From positions 49,350,006 to 49,414,005 of the forward strand of contig NC_085047.1 in the NCBI RefSeq assembly GCF_963662255.1: a stretch of DNA of 64,000 bases. Reading direction: 5' to 3'. Source of the DNA: Cinclus cinclus (lineage: Eukaryota; Chordata; Aves; Passeriformes; Cinclidae). The notes below the pieces were generated by a model that did not search any database, was not told the origin of the DNA, and saw nothing but the letters and a program-made list of their open reading frames with translations. Shown piece by piece: positions 10,928 through 24,252 of the stretch. Position 1 is the first letter of the stretch, and every line of letters begins with the position of its first letter. A program made the translations under genes and the position numbers.

Positions 10928-12566
10928 CTGGAGGTGACATTGGGAAAATAGATACATGCCTTGAGTACCTGTGACCTTGTTGTGACCCTATGCATCTCCC
11001 GAAAACCCTTGGGGTGTGCATCATCAGGTAGCAGAGCTGGGGGTCAGGGTTGCCCCCTCTGCAGGGTCTGGCCCTGCTGGCTGCCACAGCCAGGGAATTA
11101 CTGCTGGTCATGCTCCAAGCCCCAGTCTTTGAATGGGGGGCAAGATCAAGACTACAATTATTGGTGGTGCTTTCCTGCCCTGAATAGAAAAAATGCACAT
11201 GAATTTGCTTTGAACACTATCCCTTGAAAAGCCAAGTCTGATCTTTCCATTGGTTTGGACTACTCCAAATTCTAGTCAGCACAATATTAGCAAGTCCCAA
11301 ATGCCTACAATGACCTTGAAAAAATGGAAATAATTGTTTTAAATCAGATCAGAGCACATTTGCACTGATTTTCTATTTTCTGTGTTTTTCAGATGCAGCT
11401 TGATTGTACTGTGGTCTTTTTTTTTTCTGTAGACAAAAAATCAGGAAAAGGGAAAACTAAAGGAAAAAAAAAAAAAGGACCTTTCATAGAGTCAGAGAGT
11501 CACCAGGTTCAAGGAGCTGGGACTTTAAGAAAAAAATAGCAGGTATTATGAGGCTGACCATAAAATCACAAGAGTTGGCAGGCTGACCAACAACACGTAT
11601 TTAAACTAATAAATGATTGATTGTCCTGAGAATTGTATAGTATTGTTTCCTCTGCTGTTCGCTTCTTTTGTCAGCCTCTGCATTGAACTCAATTAAGATT
11701 CTTCTGTTCTGACAGTCATTGTTGTTGCTGCTCAGTGTACATCTTGTATCCTGCCTTTTCTGCATGAAAGAAAGGATGGGGGGGCGGGGGGGAGAAAGGG
11801 CTTTTCTGGGTTTTAATTTCAGCTTGCATGCTCTCAATCAACCTGCAGCATCAGTGCAGATGCTTCTCGCCTGCTGTATCCAGTAGCCTGGGTGAGGAGG
11901 GTGCTGGAGCCCTCCTGGCCTGGGGGGGCCTCCTGGACTCGGGCTGGAAATGGAGGTGGCAGAATCTGAGACATGCAAAAAGTGGGTTTGGCTCCCTTGC
12001 TCCCACAGGAGGAATAAGAAGCTTTTGAGAGGGCTCTTAGCTCATGGCACTCGGTGTCTTGAGTGCTGTCTGTGGCACAGGAGGTGATGCCTCGGTCATG
12101 AGCAGCAGATCACCCAGAATCACAGTTCTGTGTTATCCCACAGGGTTCCACATTCAATTAAAATGCTTAAAAATTGCCTGATTTTCCTGGCAAATGGGAA
12201 AATCAGTCAGACTGATGACTGTCAGCAAAAAATCAGTCAGCACTGTGACTGGTCTGGCTGTGCTGCACTGCATCCTCTGCCAAGGCTTTCTACAGGGAAA
12301 GGTGGGAAGCTCAGGTTTTGCCCATGGCAGAAGTAGGTGGTAAAGTTCTTAAGACAGCTGTGCTATCCTTTAAGGCTTTCAGCTTGGCCAGTGAGCTTTC
12401 AGTGTTCTTAAAAGCACCAGAATTTCTAGTTCACAGGGGCACGATAATCCCTCTGCCTCTGATTTAGGTCTTTCTGGAACACCTGCCAAAAGATCATTGA
12501 AGGTGATGGATGTTTTCCCCAGGCTGCTGTCCCCTGTCAAGCTCCTGGGATGCAGAGTTAACATAC
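10928..12566 (-). other. FLT1 intron 24 (1.6 kb)
   Basis: GT..AG intron. Contains short A runs, a G-rich stretch near 11778-11791 and a repeated AATCAGTCAG motif near 12200-12240. No coding signal. Confidence 0.8.
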
Positions 12567-12678
12567 CCAAGGAAAATATCTCCCACAGCAAGACCCCGTA
12601 GGACCACACGTCACTTTTTGTATTGTAGATTTTATCAAATATGGATTCAGGAGCCATCCACTTGAGAGGAAGTCGAGC
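12567..12678 (-). CDS. FLT1: FLT1 exon 24 (P+1 loop, APE, helix F)
   Basis: 112 nt; acceptor TTTTACTCCAG, donor TTGG/GTATGT, phase 0 in, 1 out. It encodes [20 protein letters not shown] and [17 protein letters not shown]: the substrate-binding loop with PLKW, the APE motif and the helix F aspartate. Differences from human are few (Ala for Thr at the start, Asn for Ser). Confidence 0.98.
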
Positions 12679-13492
<814 letters not shown>

Positions 13493-13570
13493 CTATAATA
13501 AAACAGTTTCAAATCAAACTGCATTTCCTGATTCCCACCCACAAATTTCCTGTCTCCCATATCCTTTACA

Positions 13571-13609
<39 letters not shown>

Positions 13610-14029
13610 GATAAATTTAATTTTTTAGGGAAGTTACCTGTAGTTTACATGAAATTGCTGTAAACAGCAGTAATTATTTTTAAAACAATTACTAAGTCCA
13701 GAAAGTGACAAATTTGTAAGCCCTTTGACATTTGCAGGGAAAGAGCTGAATCATTTGGAGCTCCCTAATATATGTTGAAATTAAGGAAAATCCTACCACA
13801 CCCAAAAAGATCTTCCCCAAATGAATGAGCTTGACCCACTGCCTTCAGTCATGATCCTGTGTTTCTGGACTATGGATACTTGGATAAACAAAGTTATATT
13901 TATAATGTCAAGAGGAAAACAGCTCTTCCTTTGGGAGGTCTCCCAAGGAAGATGTCACTACAATGTAGACGTGATTTCACCTCTGAATCCTGTCCTTCTA
14001 CAGTGAAAAACCCTCAGTGCAAAACTCAC
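13493..14029 (-). other. FLT1 intron 22 (0.5 kb)
   Basis: GT..AG intron; contains the ATT microsatellite close to the exon 23 acceptor. Confidence 0.85.
13571..13609. repeat. (ATT)13 microsatellite
   Basis: Thirteen perfect ATT units (AAT on the gene strand), about 80-115 nt upstream of the exon 23 acceptor. Confidence 0.97.
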
Positions 14030-14127
14030 CTTTCTGGAAGAGAGGAATTCCATGCCTCTGGCCACCTGAAAGCTGTAAGAGATCAGGTCCTCCATTGTGA
14101 GGGGCAACTTGTAGAGGTCATCAGCAT
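14030..14127 (-). CDS. FLT1: FLT1 exon 22 (end of insert, kinase C-lobe start)
   Basis: 98 nt; acceptor CCTCTGCAG, donor AAAG/GTGAGT, phase 1 in, 0 out. It encodes [20 protein letters not shown] and [12 protein letters not shown], the helix E region before the catalytic loop. Human FLT1 has [20 protein letters not shown] here. Confidence 0.97.
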
Positions 14128-14544
14128 CTGCAGAGGTGGGAAGCAGGGTTTGTTACAAAGATAGCTCACAGGCAGTTGTTTCCCCCCTTTCTTACAGACC
14201 CCATTATTCCCATAAATTCAGTCTTCATGGAGGGGTATTTGAAGGTCAACCCACTGTCACTGGAAACAAAAATAGTGATTGCTTTACACCCCGTGCTTTG
14301 GATGCTGCTGTGTTTTCCCCAAAGATAAGGAGCAGTCAGAAGAAACAATCACACATTTTCCTGTCAGATTTAGTAACCCTGGAAATAATCTTTTTTTAAA
14401 TCTTCTACCCTCTGGACATGACCCTCTGAGCATCTCCCACGGATGTTTATTAGGGTGATAAATGAGGAAAAAAATTTCAGGGATTCACAGTATGTTGCAA
14501 AAATATCACAGTCTGTGCAGGGACAGGAAGGAATTAATACCTAC
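14128..14544 (-). other. FLT1 intron 21 (0.4 kb)
   Basis: GT..AG intron between the two kinase-insert exons. Nothing further seen. Confidence 0.85.
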
Positions 14545-14689
14545 CCTCCTCGTCCTCCTCCACATCACTCAGACTTTTATCTTCCTGGAACCCAGAGCTT
14601 GCAAAGCTCTCACTGCTGGTGACACTGGCCAGCCTTTGTTTTTGGCTTTCCACTGGCTCAATATCCTTTTTCTCTTTCATTGGCTCTCC
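14545..14689 (-). CDS. FLT1: FLT1 exon 21 (kinase insert domain)
   Basis: 145 nt; acceptor CTCTGCAG, donor GAGG/GTAGGT, phase 0 in, 1 out. It encodes GEPMKEKKDIEPVESQKQRL, then SVTSSESFASSGFQEDKSLS and an acidic run DVEEDEE. The second half is unchanged from human; the first half is diverged and about five residues shorter. The acidic, Ser-rich insert is the usual docking and disordered segment of this receptor class. Confidence 0.95.
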
Positions 14690-16417
14690 CTGCAGAGAGG
14701 AGTCCTTCAAAGAAAAAGAGGAGAAGAGGTGCTACATCAGAGCAGTGGAGGAACCAAGTCAGACTGCTGTTGCCTTTCTTCTGGGCTGGTGGTCTGGCTG
14801 GTCACATCTCTCACGGGAGGAGTGTCCAGTGCCACTGTGGTGGTCAGGGGCTGGTGGCAGAACTGTGCTCCACCGAGGTCGTCATCCCCAAAGAGCAGCA
14901 ACTTGGTGCCTTGGGAGAGCCAGCACATGATTTTGGGGTAACCAGGGCACTGGGCTACCTCTGCCACAGTGAGGATTTGCAGGGTGTATGGGTGGAGCTG
15001 CCTGCTGGGCTGTGCCTCATCTCAGCCTGAAATGAGACACCTGAAAGGGCCCATTTCTCTCCAGCACAAAGAAGTGGGTTAGGAAGGTTGTGCCCACAAT
15101 GCAGGTATCCCAGACCTCTGAAACATCAGCTTTTGGTCCTGCTTAAGACATCTGTCTCTATGTCCCTGCACAGGTTTTGGTGTGGCTTGTAAGTTCTTTC
15201 CATGAGGAACAAGGGCACGTGGTATTTGAAACAGAGCTGCTGTTCAATGTCTTTATCCAGTGCTTTCTTACGGCAAATCGTGTGATGGTTTAACGGGACA
15301 CACTGTTTGGAAAAAGCTCTCTCACTGCTACCTGTAGAGCAGCCTGGCTGCCTGGCTGTACTCTTGGCCCCTCTTACTTTTCCTCTTGTCCTGCAACCAT
15401 CTCTATTCCCTGTGCATGCTGGTGCAGAGCCAAACTTCCACCTCCTTCCTGCCCAGGCAACCTTCCCAAGGGTGCTGGAGCACTGGGTGTGGGAAGGGAG
15501 TATGGGAATGACTCTGCTCAGCATGGACCCTTCCCAGCCATACTCCCTGCTGAGCATCCGACTCCAACAACCACATGTAGGAGGAGCAGTTGCAGTGTCT
15601 CATGTGGAGCACAACATGGACAGCCTTGGGAACAGATATTCAACAAAGGCCTTGTAGAGTGGGATGTTCTCTCGAGTGGGCTCTCCCACAGAGCTCTCCT
15701 GAAAAAAAATCCTTGAGATGCTGCCGAGCTTTTGGCACATCTGAGCAGAGGTTTTGAGACCTGCCGTTCTGTATCCAGTTTCATGGCCGAGCCCTGGATC
15801 CTTTGGAGGATTTTTTCTTTTTTTTGTAACTATTTGAATTTTCTGGGACATTTGGATTCAGGTTTGTAATAAGAAACATATAATGAATTTTATTCAGAGG
15901 GCTGTGAGGGCAAGACTTTAATCTTTTTTCCTCTTGATAGCTCTTCTCCTCACACAATAATAAGATTACTTGTAAATCTCTGAATATTAGGGTGTCTTGG
16001 GACATGAGATTTAATTGGTATTATTTTGTTTGTGCTCCCAAGAATACTGAAATAAGTGGGCAAAACCACTTCCTTTGGCTTTGCTGAACTCAAGCTCACC
16101 AGGAATGGGTTCATCAGAAGCAGGGCAAGAGCAAATGGGGACACTTTGGATAGGATTCATTTCTCCTCACTGTCGATGGCTCCAGCCAAATTAGTCACGG
16201 CAGTCTCCTTGCACAGTCAGGGAGAGAGAGGTGAATCCTTTCTTGGCACAGCACATCCCACACCGAATATTAATATAGGTCAGGCGAACTTCATGCAAAA
16301 GTAATTTCTCTCCTTTGGTAGAAGAGAGTCTGAGGAGACCAGCTCAGACCTGTCATCTACATTACCAGCACTTACGTCAGGTAAGATGAACCCTACCAGG
16401 ACCACCTGCCTCCTCAC
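14690..16417 (-). other. FLT1 intron 20 (1.7 kb)
   Basis: GT..AG intron. Several overlapping open frames at 14.7-15.7 kb are unrelated to any family I know and are treated as chance. No repeat family recognised. Confidence 0.8.
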
Positions 16418-16506
16418 CTTGTTAGGGCAGAAAAGATTCCTTTTGCTCTTCAGATAGTTTGATAAATTCCCATACTTGCAGTATTCAACAATCACCATCA
16501 GAGGCC
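16418..16506 (-). CDS. FLT1: FLT1 exon 20 (kinase hinge, start of kinase insert)
   Basis: 89 nt; acceptor AATTTCCCAG, donor AACAAG/GTGAGG, phase 1 in, 0 out. It encodes [20 protein letters not shown] and KRNLFCPNK: the hinge VEYCKYG and helix D, then the first residues of the insert (human KRDLFFLNK). Confidence 0.96.
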
Positions 16507-17265
16507 CTGGGAAATTAAATATTAAAAAAAAAAAAGCATTTTGAAAGCAATAAAATGTGGCATCAGTTCTGAGAAAGAATCTTTCTTTGCCTGTAACTAC
16601 AGCTTGAGTCCAGAATAACTGGCAATGTGTCCTAAGAGCTAAGAACTAGAAGGCTGCTTGAAGGACACTGGACATTATCAAAACAATACTGCTTCTGGAA
16701 ATTAGGGCAGGGCCTAATTTTTGAAAGCTGGGTCTTGGGTCTGGGTCCTGAGGGACACTCTGTTTCCTCTTTGGGCAGTTCAGACTGGAGTCCCACAGCC
16801 CACACACACTTTGAGAACTAAAATAGGTGACATATCTAAAACAAACAATCTCCCATACTGGTCTTTTGATTTTCTCAGTGTAATATCATGAAGGATTTTG
16901 CAACAGCTGCATTGTGATTTGTAGTTCAGGGCCAGCAGCTGATATCCCTTGTTCCCAGCCCTTCCAGATCATGTTTAACTTTAGCTTGAGCAGTGGAGTG
17001 TGTGAGATAAAAGACAGCAAGTGGCATGTCCTTAAGTTCACACTTCACATATTAATACTGAAAGAAAGTTTAAAGAGAGGAACTATTTAATCGCTTCATT
17101 ACGGGACTGAAAATCTCTTTTTTCTTTTTTTTTTCACCAACTACAGGCTGAGCTCGAATACAAAAGTTACTAACTTGACCTCTTGATGAAAAACAGCACG
17201 GGTCATTGGCTGTTATTGGGAGACAATCTAAACCCATTTTCAGAGCAGTGCAGATTTTTTTTTAC
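16507..17265 (-). other. FLT1 intron 19 (0.8 kb)
   Basis: GT..AG intron; contains short A and T runs only. Confidence 0.85.
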
Positions 17266-17379
17266 CTCCATTTTTTGTGCAAGCTCCCAACAAATTCACA
17301 ATGTTGAGATGATGACCAATGTGGATTAGGATTTTCAGCTCAGTCATCAGTGCTTTGTACTCACTTGCTGTGGCCCCTT
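17266..17379 (-). CDS. FLT1: FLT1 exon 19 (kinase alpha-C helix)
   Basis: 114 nt; acceptor TATTTTCAG, donor GGAG/GTAAAA, phase 1 in and out. It encodes [20 protein letters not shown], with the alpha-C glutamate in TELKIL that pairs with the VAVK lysine, then [19 protein letters not shown]. The donor is followed by a run of A. Confidence 0.97.
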
Positions 17380-19830
17380 CTGAAAATACAAAATGAAGAG
17401 TCAGTGTGAAAAGGCAAAGTACCGGTCCTGCTGAGCTTTACCACTTCTCATTACTTTCCATTGAAATAATCTCCACTACTGGATGTACTTCTTGCATTGA
17501 TGTTTTCTCTCTATTCCTCCCTGCTCAGTGTCCTCTTGGTTGCAATTAAACCCGTAAAATGAGTCTGGCACTCAACTTCCTCCCAGCAGACTCTATTATA
17601 TTTAGAACTGAAAGAACTTTTTTTGCATGCATAGTTCCGACGTTTCAGCCAAAAAATTGAAAGAACAAATAAAAAGGCATTTCAAGATTATATTTATCTC
17701 TATCTAGAATTGTTTTCATCTGACCTGACTTCAGCTATCTAAGGGTTATATTCTAGCCTGAATTAATCAACATCTTAAGGGGTCAGTGGCAAGAGCAAAG
17801 TGTTTCCAGAAGCTGATGCAGCCATCAAGTTTAGCCATCTGTATAAGGGAAAGATGAGCTACCCCTGGGTCATGCCTGCCTGGTTCTGTTCATTGTGTAG
17901 GAAGCCTGGAGATAGACCAGGGAAGTAAATATTAATTGCTTAAAGTGAAGTGACTGCATCTCACCCTTACCAGTCATGGTCCATAATAATAATAGGAATG
18001 ACATAAGAAGTCCCTCAAATAAATCCAAAACACTCTCTTTAGTGCTGAGTGAAATTTTTCATTCCCCCTGAGCAATTTTCTTTTTCCGGCAGAATTTAGT
18101 TTTGTTTAAGAGAACAAGAAAAAAACCATATTGCTTTGTGTAAGATCAAAAGTTGTTTTTCAGAGGAAGGAGAGCAGTCCTGTGGAAAAAAAACCCTTGA
18201 GCTGGGTCTTAAAGAGTTTGGTCTCAACATCTGAATGGAAATAGTTTTTCTTGGTGTCCCAGACAAAATTTGTCTTCTACTTGGTGATCCGCTCTTTGCT
18301 TGCATAGGTGATGACACTTCCCCACCACCGCATGGGAATTCTGTGAGGATAAGGCATCATGAATGATTGCAGAGTTCCTGGATAATCTAGAGAGGAGCCA
18401 AGGAATGAGGCAGATCTCCCCATGCTTTAGATGGGATACTAAAGATACCTACAGAACATCTGGTGACCACGGGGTCTCTTCATTGCCAGCAGAGCTGAAC
18501 AAGGACTCAGCTTCCCGTGTGCAGGAATCAGCCATAGGATGGGATGAACTGTTGTCTCCCACCACTGCCACTGAAGGGCATTTGAGTGACTAACTCAGAT
18601 TGCAAGAATCTACTCTGCACATGCACATGTGAATCCCACCAGGAGGACTTCTTGTAGCTGCCGTCTGCTCCCATCTACTCCAGGAGCACCCACTGCTCCT
18701 TGGTGGTGCTGGTTGGCACAAAAAGCCTGCTGATGTACATAAAGAAACCATGAATTCAGCAGTCCACTCCAAGGGCTGGAATTTACATGTAGACACCTCC
18801 TGATAAATGTAGACACCTCCTGATAAATGATAAGTAAGCATATGTGAAGCTGGGAGCCACTGGCTAAGATGAATTAATTCAAACTATTCCTGAACAGAAT
18901 CAACCAAGAGCATTGGGGCTCCAAGACATAGTGGCAGAATAGGGGGTGTGCCCAGGCAGAGAAACAACTCCAGAAAGGATTCAGGGATTAAGGCAGATAA
19001 GCAGTGCAGCATAAACTCCTGAGGCAATGAAAAAAAAATAAAATAGGAGGGACACCACCAGGACTCTGGGTGAGGGAATTCAATCAGAGATGTGGCAGGC
19101 TATGATTGAATATAATCCTGCTTACTACTGTCCCAAGCACTCTCTTCAAATTAACTACAGGGTTTTGTCCTTTCTGCTCCAGTGGGAAAGGTGGCAGTGA
19201 ATAGCTGGGGGATGATTTTACTTCCAGATGATCACTGGTGTTTGAACAGTGCTGGTAAATCCATCACACAACCTGAGTGTCAGCATCCTAAGCACCATGT
19301 GATGAGCCTGCAGCTGGTTCACAGGGGACACACCTGCACAACACCACCAAGATTTAAACTGCTCAATGTGTTTAGCTTAATGAAAGGGCCTTCATGGAGA
19401 AAAAATCATAAAATCTAATGGAGAAAGTTAGAATGAGATGCAAAAGTCAGGTATATATGAATGAAACATAAGGTATCTAGTTTTAACAGTAAGATGATCA
19501 TTCCTTGGAATGAATGACCAAAGAAAATATGAAAGCTTCTGTCCAAGTGTCTTCACCTCAAGGTGGATACCTTATACTTCAGCTAAATTTCATTTACAGC
19601 ATTTAATATAGGGTCAGTCTACCGTAATGGTATGACTTTTTACTGAGAATTCAATTTTTATTTCATAGTTCTGCCATTTCACTTGTGGTGGACCTGAAAC
19701 TTGATTTGTACACATTTTGGGGGCTTCAAAAAGCTATTGTGGAAAGCTTTTGCTTTTGGCAGAAATGTATGAAAAAATGCACCACTGTATAAGGCATCAT
19801 TTTGTCCAATGCAGCTTGGCAGCAAGATAC
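17380..19830 (-). other. FLT1 intron 18 (2.5 kb)
   Basis: GT..AG intron; contains a 20-bp tandem duplication at 18787. No CR1 recognised. Confidence 0.8.
18787..18826. repeat. 20-bp tandem duplication
   Basis: ATGTAGACACCTCCTGATAA occurs twice head to tail without mismatch. Confidence 0.95.
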
Positions 19831-19935
19831 CTTTCAGCATTTTCACAGCAACTATTCTGCATGTTGGTGATTTCCTAATTCCAAAGGCAGATGCTTGTAC
19901 CACCTTTCCGAAAGCTCCGTGTCCAAGAGACTTTC
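19831..19935 (-). CDS. FLT1: FLT1 exon 18 (glycine-rich ATP loop and catalytic lysine)
   Basis: 105 nt; acceptor TTTCTTTACAG, donor AAAG/GTATCT, phase 1 in and out. It encodes the ATP-binding loop [19 protein letters not shown] and the VAVK motif with the catalytic lysine (VAVKMLK). The loop reads GHGAFG where human FLT1 has GRGAFG; the three glycines and the Phe are intact, so activity should be kept. Confidence 0.97.
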
Positions 19936-20685
19936 CTGTAAAGAAAATAAAGTGGAGAGACACATCTTGGTAAAATAAGGTATCCCATCAGCAAATTGCT
20001 TCATAGATCATGAACTGAAAAAATGTACTTTCCAACGAGTCCCATAGGTATATTTCCAACATATACTTGGTTTAGGTCTTTAGGTTTGTTGTTTTTTTTT
20101 TTTTTAAGTAAGCAGTCAAACTAGAAGACAGAGTCATCAGAGGGAGTAAGTGATAGGAGTGAAAATGTCACTAAATGAATGCAACCATTCAGTAGAGATA
20201 CACTATCTTCAAACCTGATTTTTTCAGTCTAGCTCTGCCAGAGAAAGATTTTGCTCCTCTTTTCTCTGAGCACACTGCACCGTGCAGCAGCCTGTGCTGC
20301 TGCCAGTTATGTCCTTAATAACACAGACCCTCTGCCCCTTTGGCAATGTGTTCACATGGACAGGTCTGGCTGCCTCTGCCCTGCTAGAGACTGGCAAGGC
20401 TTGGTTAGGGTGATCTTGTCAGCATATGAATCAGCAATGAGTTTTATTTCCAAGTGACTATTTTCAGATTGCTTTTGTGCTTCATCTTCAGCAGAAACCA
20501 GGTGCCAAAGTGGCTAACATGAGTATGGCAGCAGGATCTGCGGTGTTGAGAAGAGCAAAAAATAATAGTCAGCTTTTCATATAAAAGAAAGGGATAACAT
20601 GTGCCATGTATTTATTTCTCAGATATGCATATGTGACGTGACCATCTCCACAGGAAAATTTCCTGTTCCTATGACGAACACCTAT

Positions 20686-20710
20686 GATGAGAGCTTGACT
20701 AGCTCTCATC
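20686..20710. repeat. Perfect 10-bp inverted repeat (hairpin)
   Basis: Arms GATGAGAGCT and AGCTCTCATC around a 5-nt loop TGACT. A second small palindrome, CAGGAAA-A-TTTCCTG, lies 20 bp to the left (20651-20665). No T tract or other functional context. Confidence 0.9.
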
Positions 20711-23700
20711 TGGACATCTGTCTTGTTGGTATCTGAATAAGAGATGGATCCCTCTCAGATACTTGCAAGCAGAGAAAAAGAGCTGCTGTCTGTACTAATT
20801 TAAACCAATACTGCCTTTTATAAGTGTATATTGTATCTAAACTGTGGTTCTCAGCATGTCTGTCAGTAGAAGCAAATAACATATGTTATTAAAGCAAGGG
20901 AAACATGAACTGGAATATGCTAAGCCAAAAAAAACCCAGAAAATTATTTCCACCCTAGATGTGCAAAAGTGTTGTCATTTTTTTACAGCAAATAAAATCC
21001 ACAAAGAACTTGATCTACGTGACTGAAAAGCATCAACAGACTGACCTTGGTTTGTGAAGGGCTTAGTGTTTGATAGAGAAATACAAATGAATCAGTGTGT
21101 GTCTAAAAACCTACTGTCACCTTTTTGAGTTACTGCATATAGATTCTTCATTCAGCAGATGTAGAAGGGAAGCATCATTAAGACTCAGGTCTCAGTTTTC
21201 TTAGTGAATTGATGTTTTTATTCCCTAATGTTTTGACTGTTCATGGTTTCTACACAAAGAACTTGCAGTTTGAGATCCTATAAAACCCATCATACCTTTG
21301 TTTAATCCATAGCTTTAATCTGTTTCCATTACTGTTAATTCACTTCCCACATTGTGATAGCCTACTTAGTCACCACTTGGAAAACACACCGGCTCATAAA
21401 GCTGCACAAAGCTGCTAACCTTTCAGAAAGGAGAATGAGCTCTGGAAACAGCACTTCCTTCTCTAAACAGCAGTGTAATTCAATGGGAAACTGTAATAAC
21501 ACTCCTCTTTGCTGCTCTGCTATTGTTTGTACCATGCTGAATGGTAGCACAGGACAGGGCTGCTTTAACTTTTCAGCATGTAGCCCAAAACTCCACAGTT
21601 TAGTGTGCAATTGTGGCTATGGTTGTTCTTGCAAAAGTCCCTTCTGTTGACATAAAAAGTAGCTACAAAATTATTAAAGAGAGGAATATTTAGTTGCCCA
21701 ACCATCTGAGCAGTCAGTTCATCACAGCCTTTGAGCAGCTACACTGGATATGTTTGGGGTAATGCTCAGGTATGTAATGTTGCAGCATTTAGATCCAGAC
21801 CAATGAAGCTAAGTGCTTTGCTTAAGTTTTCCACACTTGACTTCTTGGATTTACTGAGCAGCTCAGAACTCATTAAAGTGAACATACACCTCAGTCAAGG
21901 AGCTTCAGATCAGGAGATTTTCTTTCAGTCCAATTTTAGCAGGGTCCTTCAAGCGTGTCAGTTGCTGTACCTGGAGCATTAGCAAAAAGCACTTGGAGGT
22001 ACACACCCCATGTCTGTGGGAAGGCACAGGCTCGAAGGTGTGTTCATTTCTCAGGTTCTTTGCCACTATTTGGGTCATCTGGGTTTTCCCTGCAGGTGGC
22101 TTCGCGTTTTCCATTAGGACAGCTGCTCACGGGCAGGAGAGTGGGAAGAGCTGTGCTCAGTGCCAGCACCGTGGGCTGGCCGTGTCCAGGAGGGAGCAAC
22201 CTGGCTGCCAGCAGTGTGTGTGACACTGTGCTGGAGCCAGCAGCCACACTCCCCCCGGCCTGCATCCTGGCATCAGCACCGTGCCACCTCTCCAGACTGG
22301 GAAGGTCAAGCCCAAGTGTAAGGGGGGAAGCACACGACAGCTCAACCAGCACAGTGCGTTATCACCGACCACACTGACAGTGAGTTATAGCACCAGCGTT
22401 TTTCTGCCTAAGGAAAGGATGACATTTTACTCTCAGTGAGACTAATCTCTGCTGAATGTTAATTACCCTGACTTCAGTGATGCCCATATGAAATTTCCTG
22501 TAATGTCTGTACCTCTTACGGATGAAGGGAGAGTCCTGTTATATAAGCATTGCATCACAGCCGTGGGCAGTGTGTATGCATGTTGGAGGAGCACACAGCA
22601 AAAGAGATGTGGGCTTAAAGGAGAGACTTCTTTGCAAAAGTTATAATAAATATGTGTCCTGGAGGATGAGTAGGTGGAAAGAGAAACACTGTCGCATGAG
22701 ATGCTGGAAGGGGTTGCATTTCTAAGTAAAAATATTTTCAAAAAAACATAGAAGCATATTCTGTGTTTGTGAGACACTAATCCTCAGAGACTGCCAAGGT
22801 TACTCAAAGACTGAGCCAACTGCCATGTAAGCAGGACTTGCACTGAGCTAATCTAGCATACTGCACATACACAACTTCTTCAAATCTGGTTCTCATTCAT
22901 TGTCAGCATTCTTTATTTGTTTACACCAATTCTTCCACTTTTAACTCATTCTCTGGTCATCGTTCATCACCTCTGGACTCCAAACACTAACCCTGCAAGG
23001 CATGGGTTTTCCTTGGTGTTTACATTCCATTTCTGTTTATTTCTTTCCCAGTGGTCACATTGTCTGCACATCAGGTTCTTGGTCCATCATTGTAAGAAAA
23101 TTGTCTGAAGATCGAAGTCACTCCAGCAAAAGGTTCCAGCATTCCCAGAATTATGTATGACAATTATAAATCGAGAGCAATATATTTCAGCTGTACTTAC
23201 CCACATCTGGCCACCATGTGTCTCCTGGCAGGCAAATTAGGTGTGATCCTAATTTTGCACATGTTGACCAATCTCTATCCCTGATACCCAGGAGAACAGG
23301 AGGAATCTGTTACAGCTCCTAACTAAAATGCAGGGGTTTTGTAGACCTTGCTGTAGGACAAATAAAATGCATGCCTGAAAGAACAAACAGCACTATAGCA
23401 ACGAGGCTGAGTTTATCACTGACATTTTAATGTTGACCTTCTAGCTAAAATCTGTGTGGTTTCTGGAGGGATTAATCAACTTCAAAATAAGGTCCCTTCG
23501 TCCCTTCCCTTCTCATCAGCCCCACACTGGGCCTAATATGGAATGGTCCCAAGCCCATGCCTTTTGCTAGGACATTTGCTGGGGAGCTGGCTGTAGGTTT
23601 AAAGTTTTCAAGGGCATTTATTTATTTTTGTGTGGGCAGTCTTGCACTTTATGCTGCAATAACAGAATATTTATAAAACTACAGCACAAAGGGAAAATGA

Positions 23701-23825
23701 GGAGATTGTGCTGGGAAAAGAAGGAGAGGGAGAAATGGGAAGGGGTGCAGGATGGATTATGAGGACCCATTTCTGCACAGGCTTTTTTCCAAGTTTCCAG
23801 GTTGCAGAAAGGGAAGGAAACCATA

Positions 23826-24252
23826 CAATAATAGAATATCCTGAGTTGGAAGGGACCCACAAGGATCATCCTTGTAGATGATCCTGGCACTGGATAGCAC
23901 AACTCCAAGCAGCATACCATGTGCCTGTGAGTGTTGCCTAGATGCTTCTTGAGCTCTGTCAGGCTTGGTGCTCTGACCACTTCCCTGGGGAGCCTGTTCC
24001 AGTGTCCAACCACCCTCTGGAACCTTTTTCTAATATCCAACCTAAACGTCCCCTGACACAGATTCAGGCCATTCCCTCAGGTCCTGTCACTGCTCAGCAC
24101 AGAGCAGAGATCAGTGCCTGTCCCTGCTCTGCCCCTCATGAGGAAGTTGCTGACTGCAATGAGGTCTTCTCTCTACTCCTCTTCCCCAGGCTGAACAGAC
24201 CAAGTGACCTCAGCTGCTCCTCACACACCTTCCCCTCCACACCCTTCATCAT
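23826..24252 (-). mobile_element. CR1 LINE fragment, 3' part
   Basis: Reads on the plus strand from AATAGAATATCCTGAGTTGG through the stretch typical of avian CR1 3' ends (GGAAGGGACCCACAAGGATC, then GAGCCTGTTCCAGTGTCCAA) to about 24252, so the element points to the minus strand. The complement encodes a remnant of the reverse transcriptase C-terminus (WNRLPREVV). It is 5'-truncated and dead. Confidence 0.9.

Noticed and set aside
14462..15657. Cluster of open frames on both strands, up to 159 codons
   Set aside because: They overlap exon 21 on the opposite strand or intron 20; the real signal there is the minus-strand kinase-insert exon.
21955..22377. GC-richer patch with 140-codon plus frame and 102-codon minus frame
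   Set aside because: No recognisable product and no CpG-island-like density; both strands open, as in chance GC-rich sequence.
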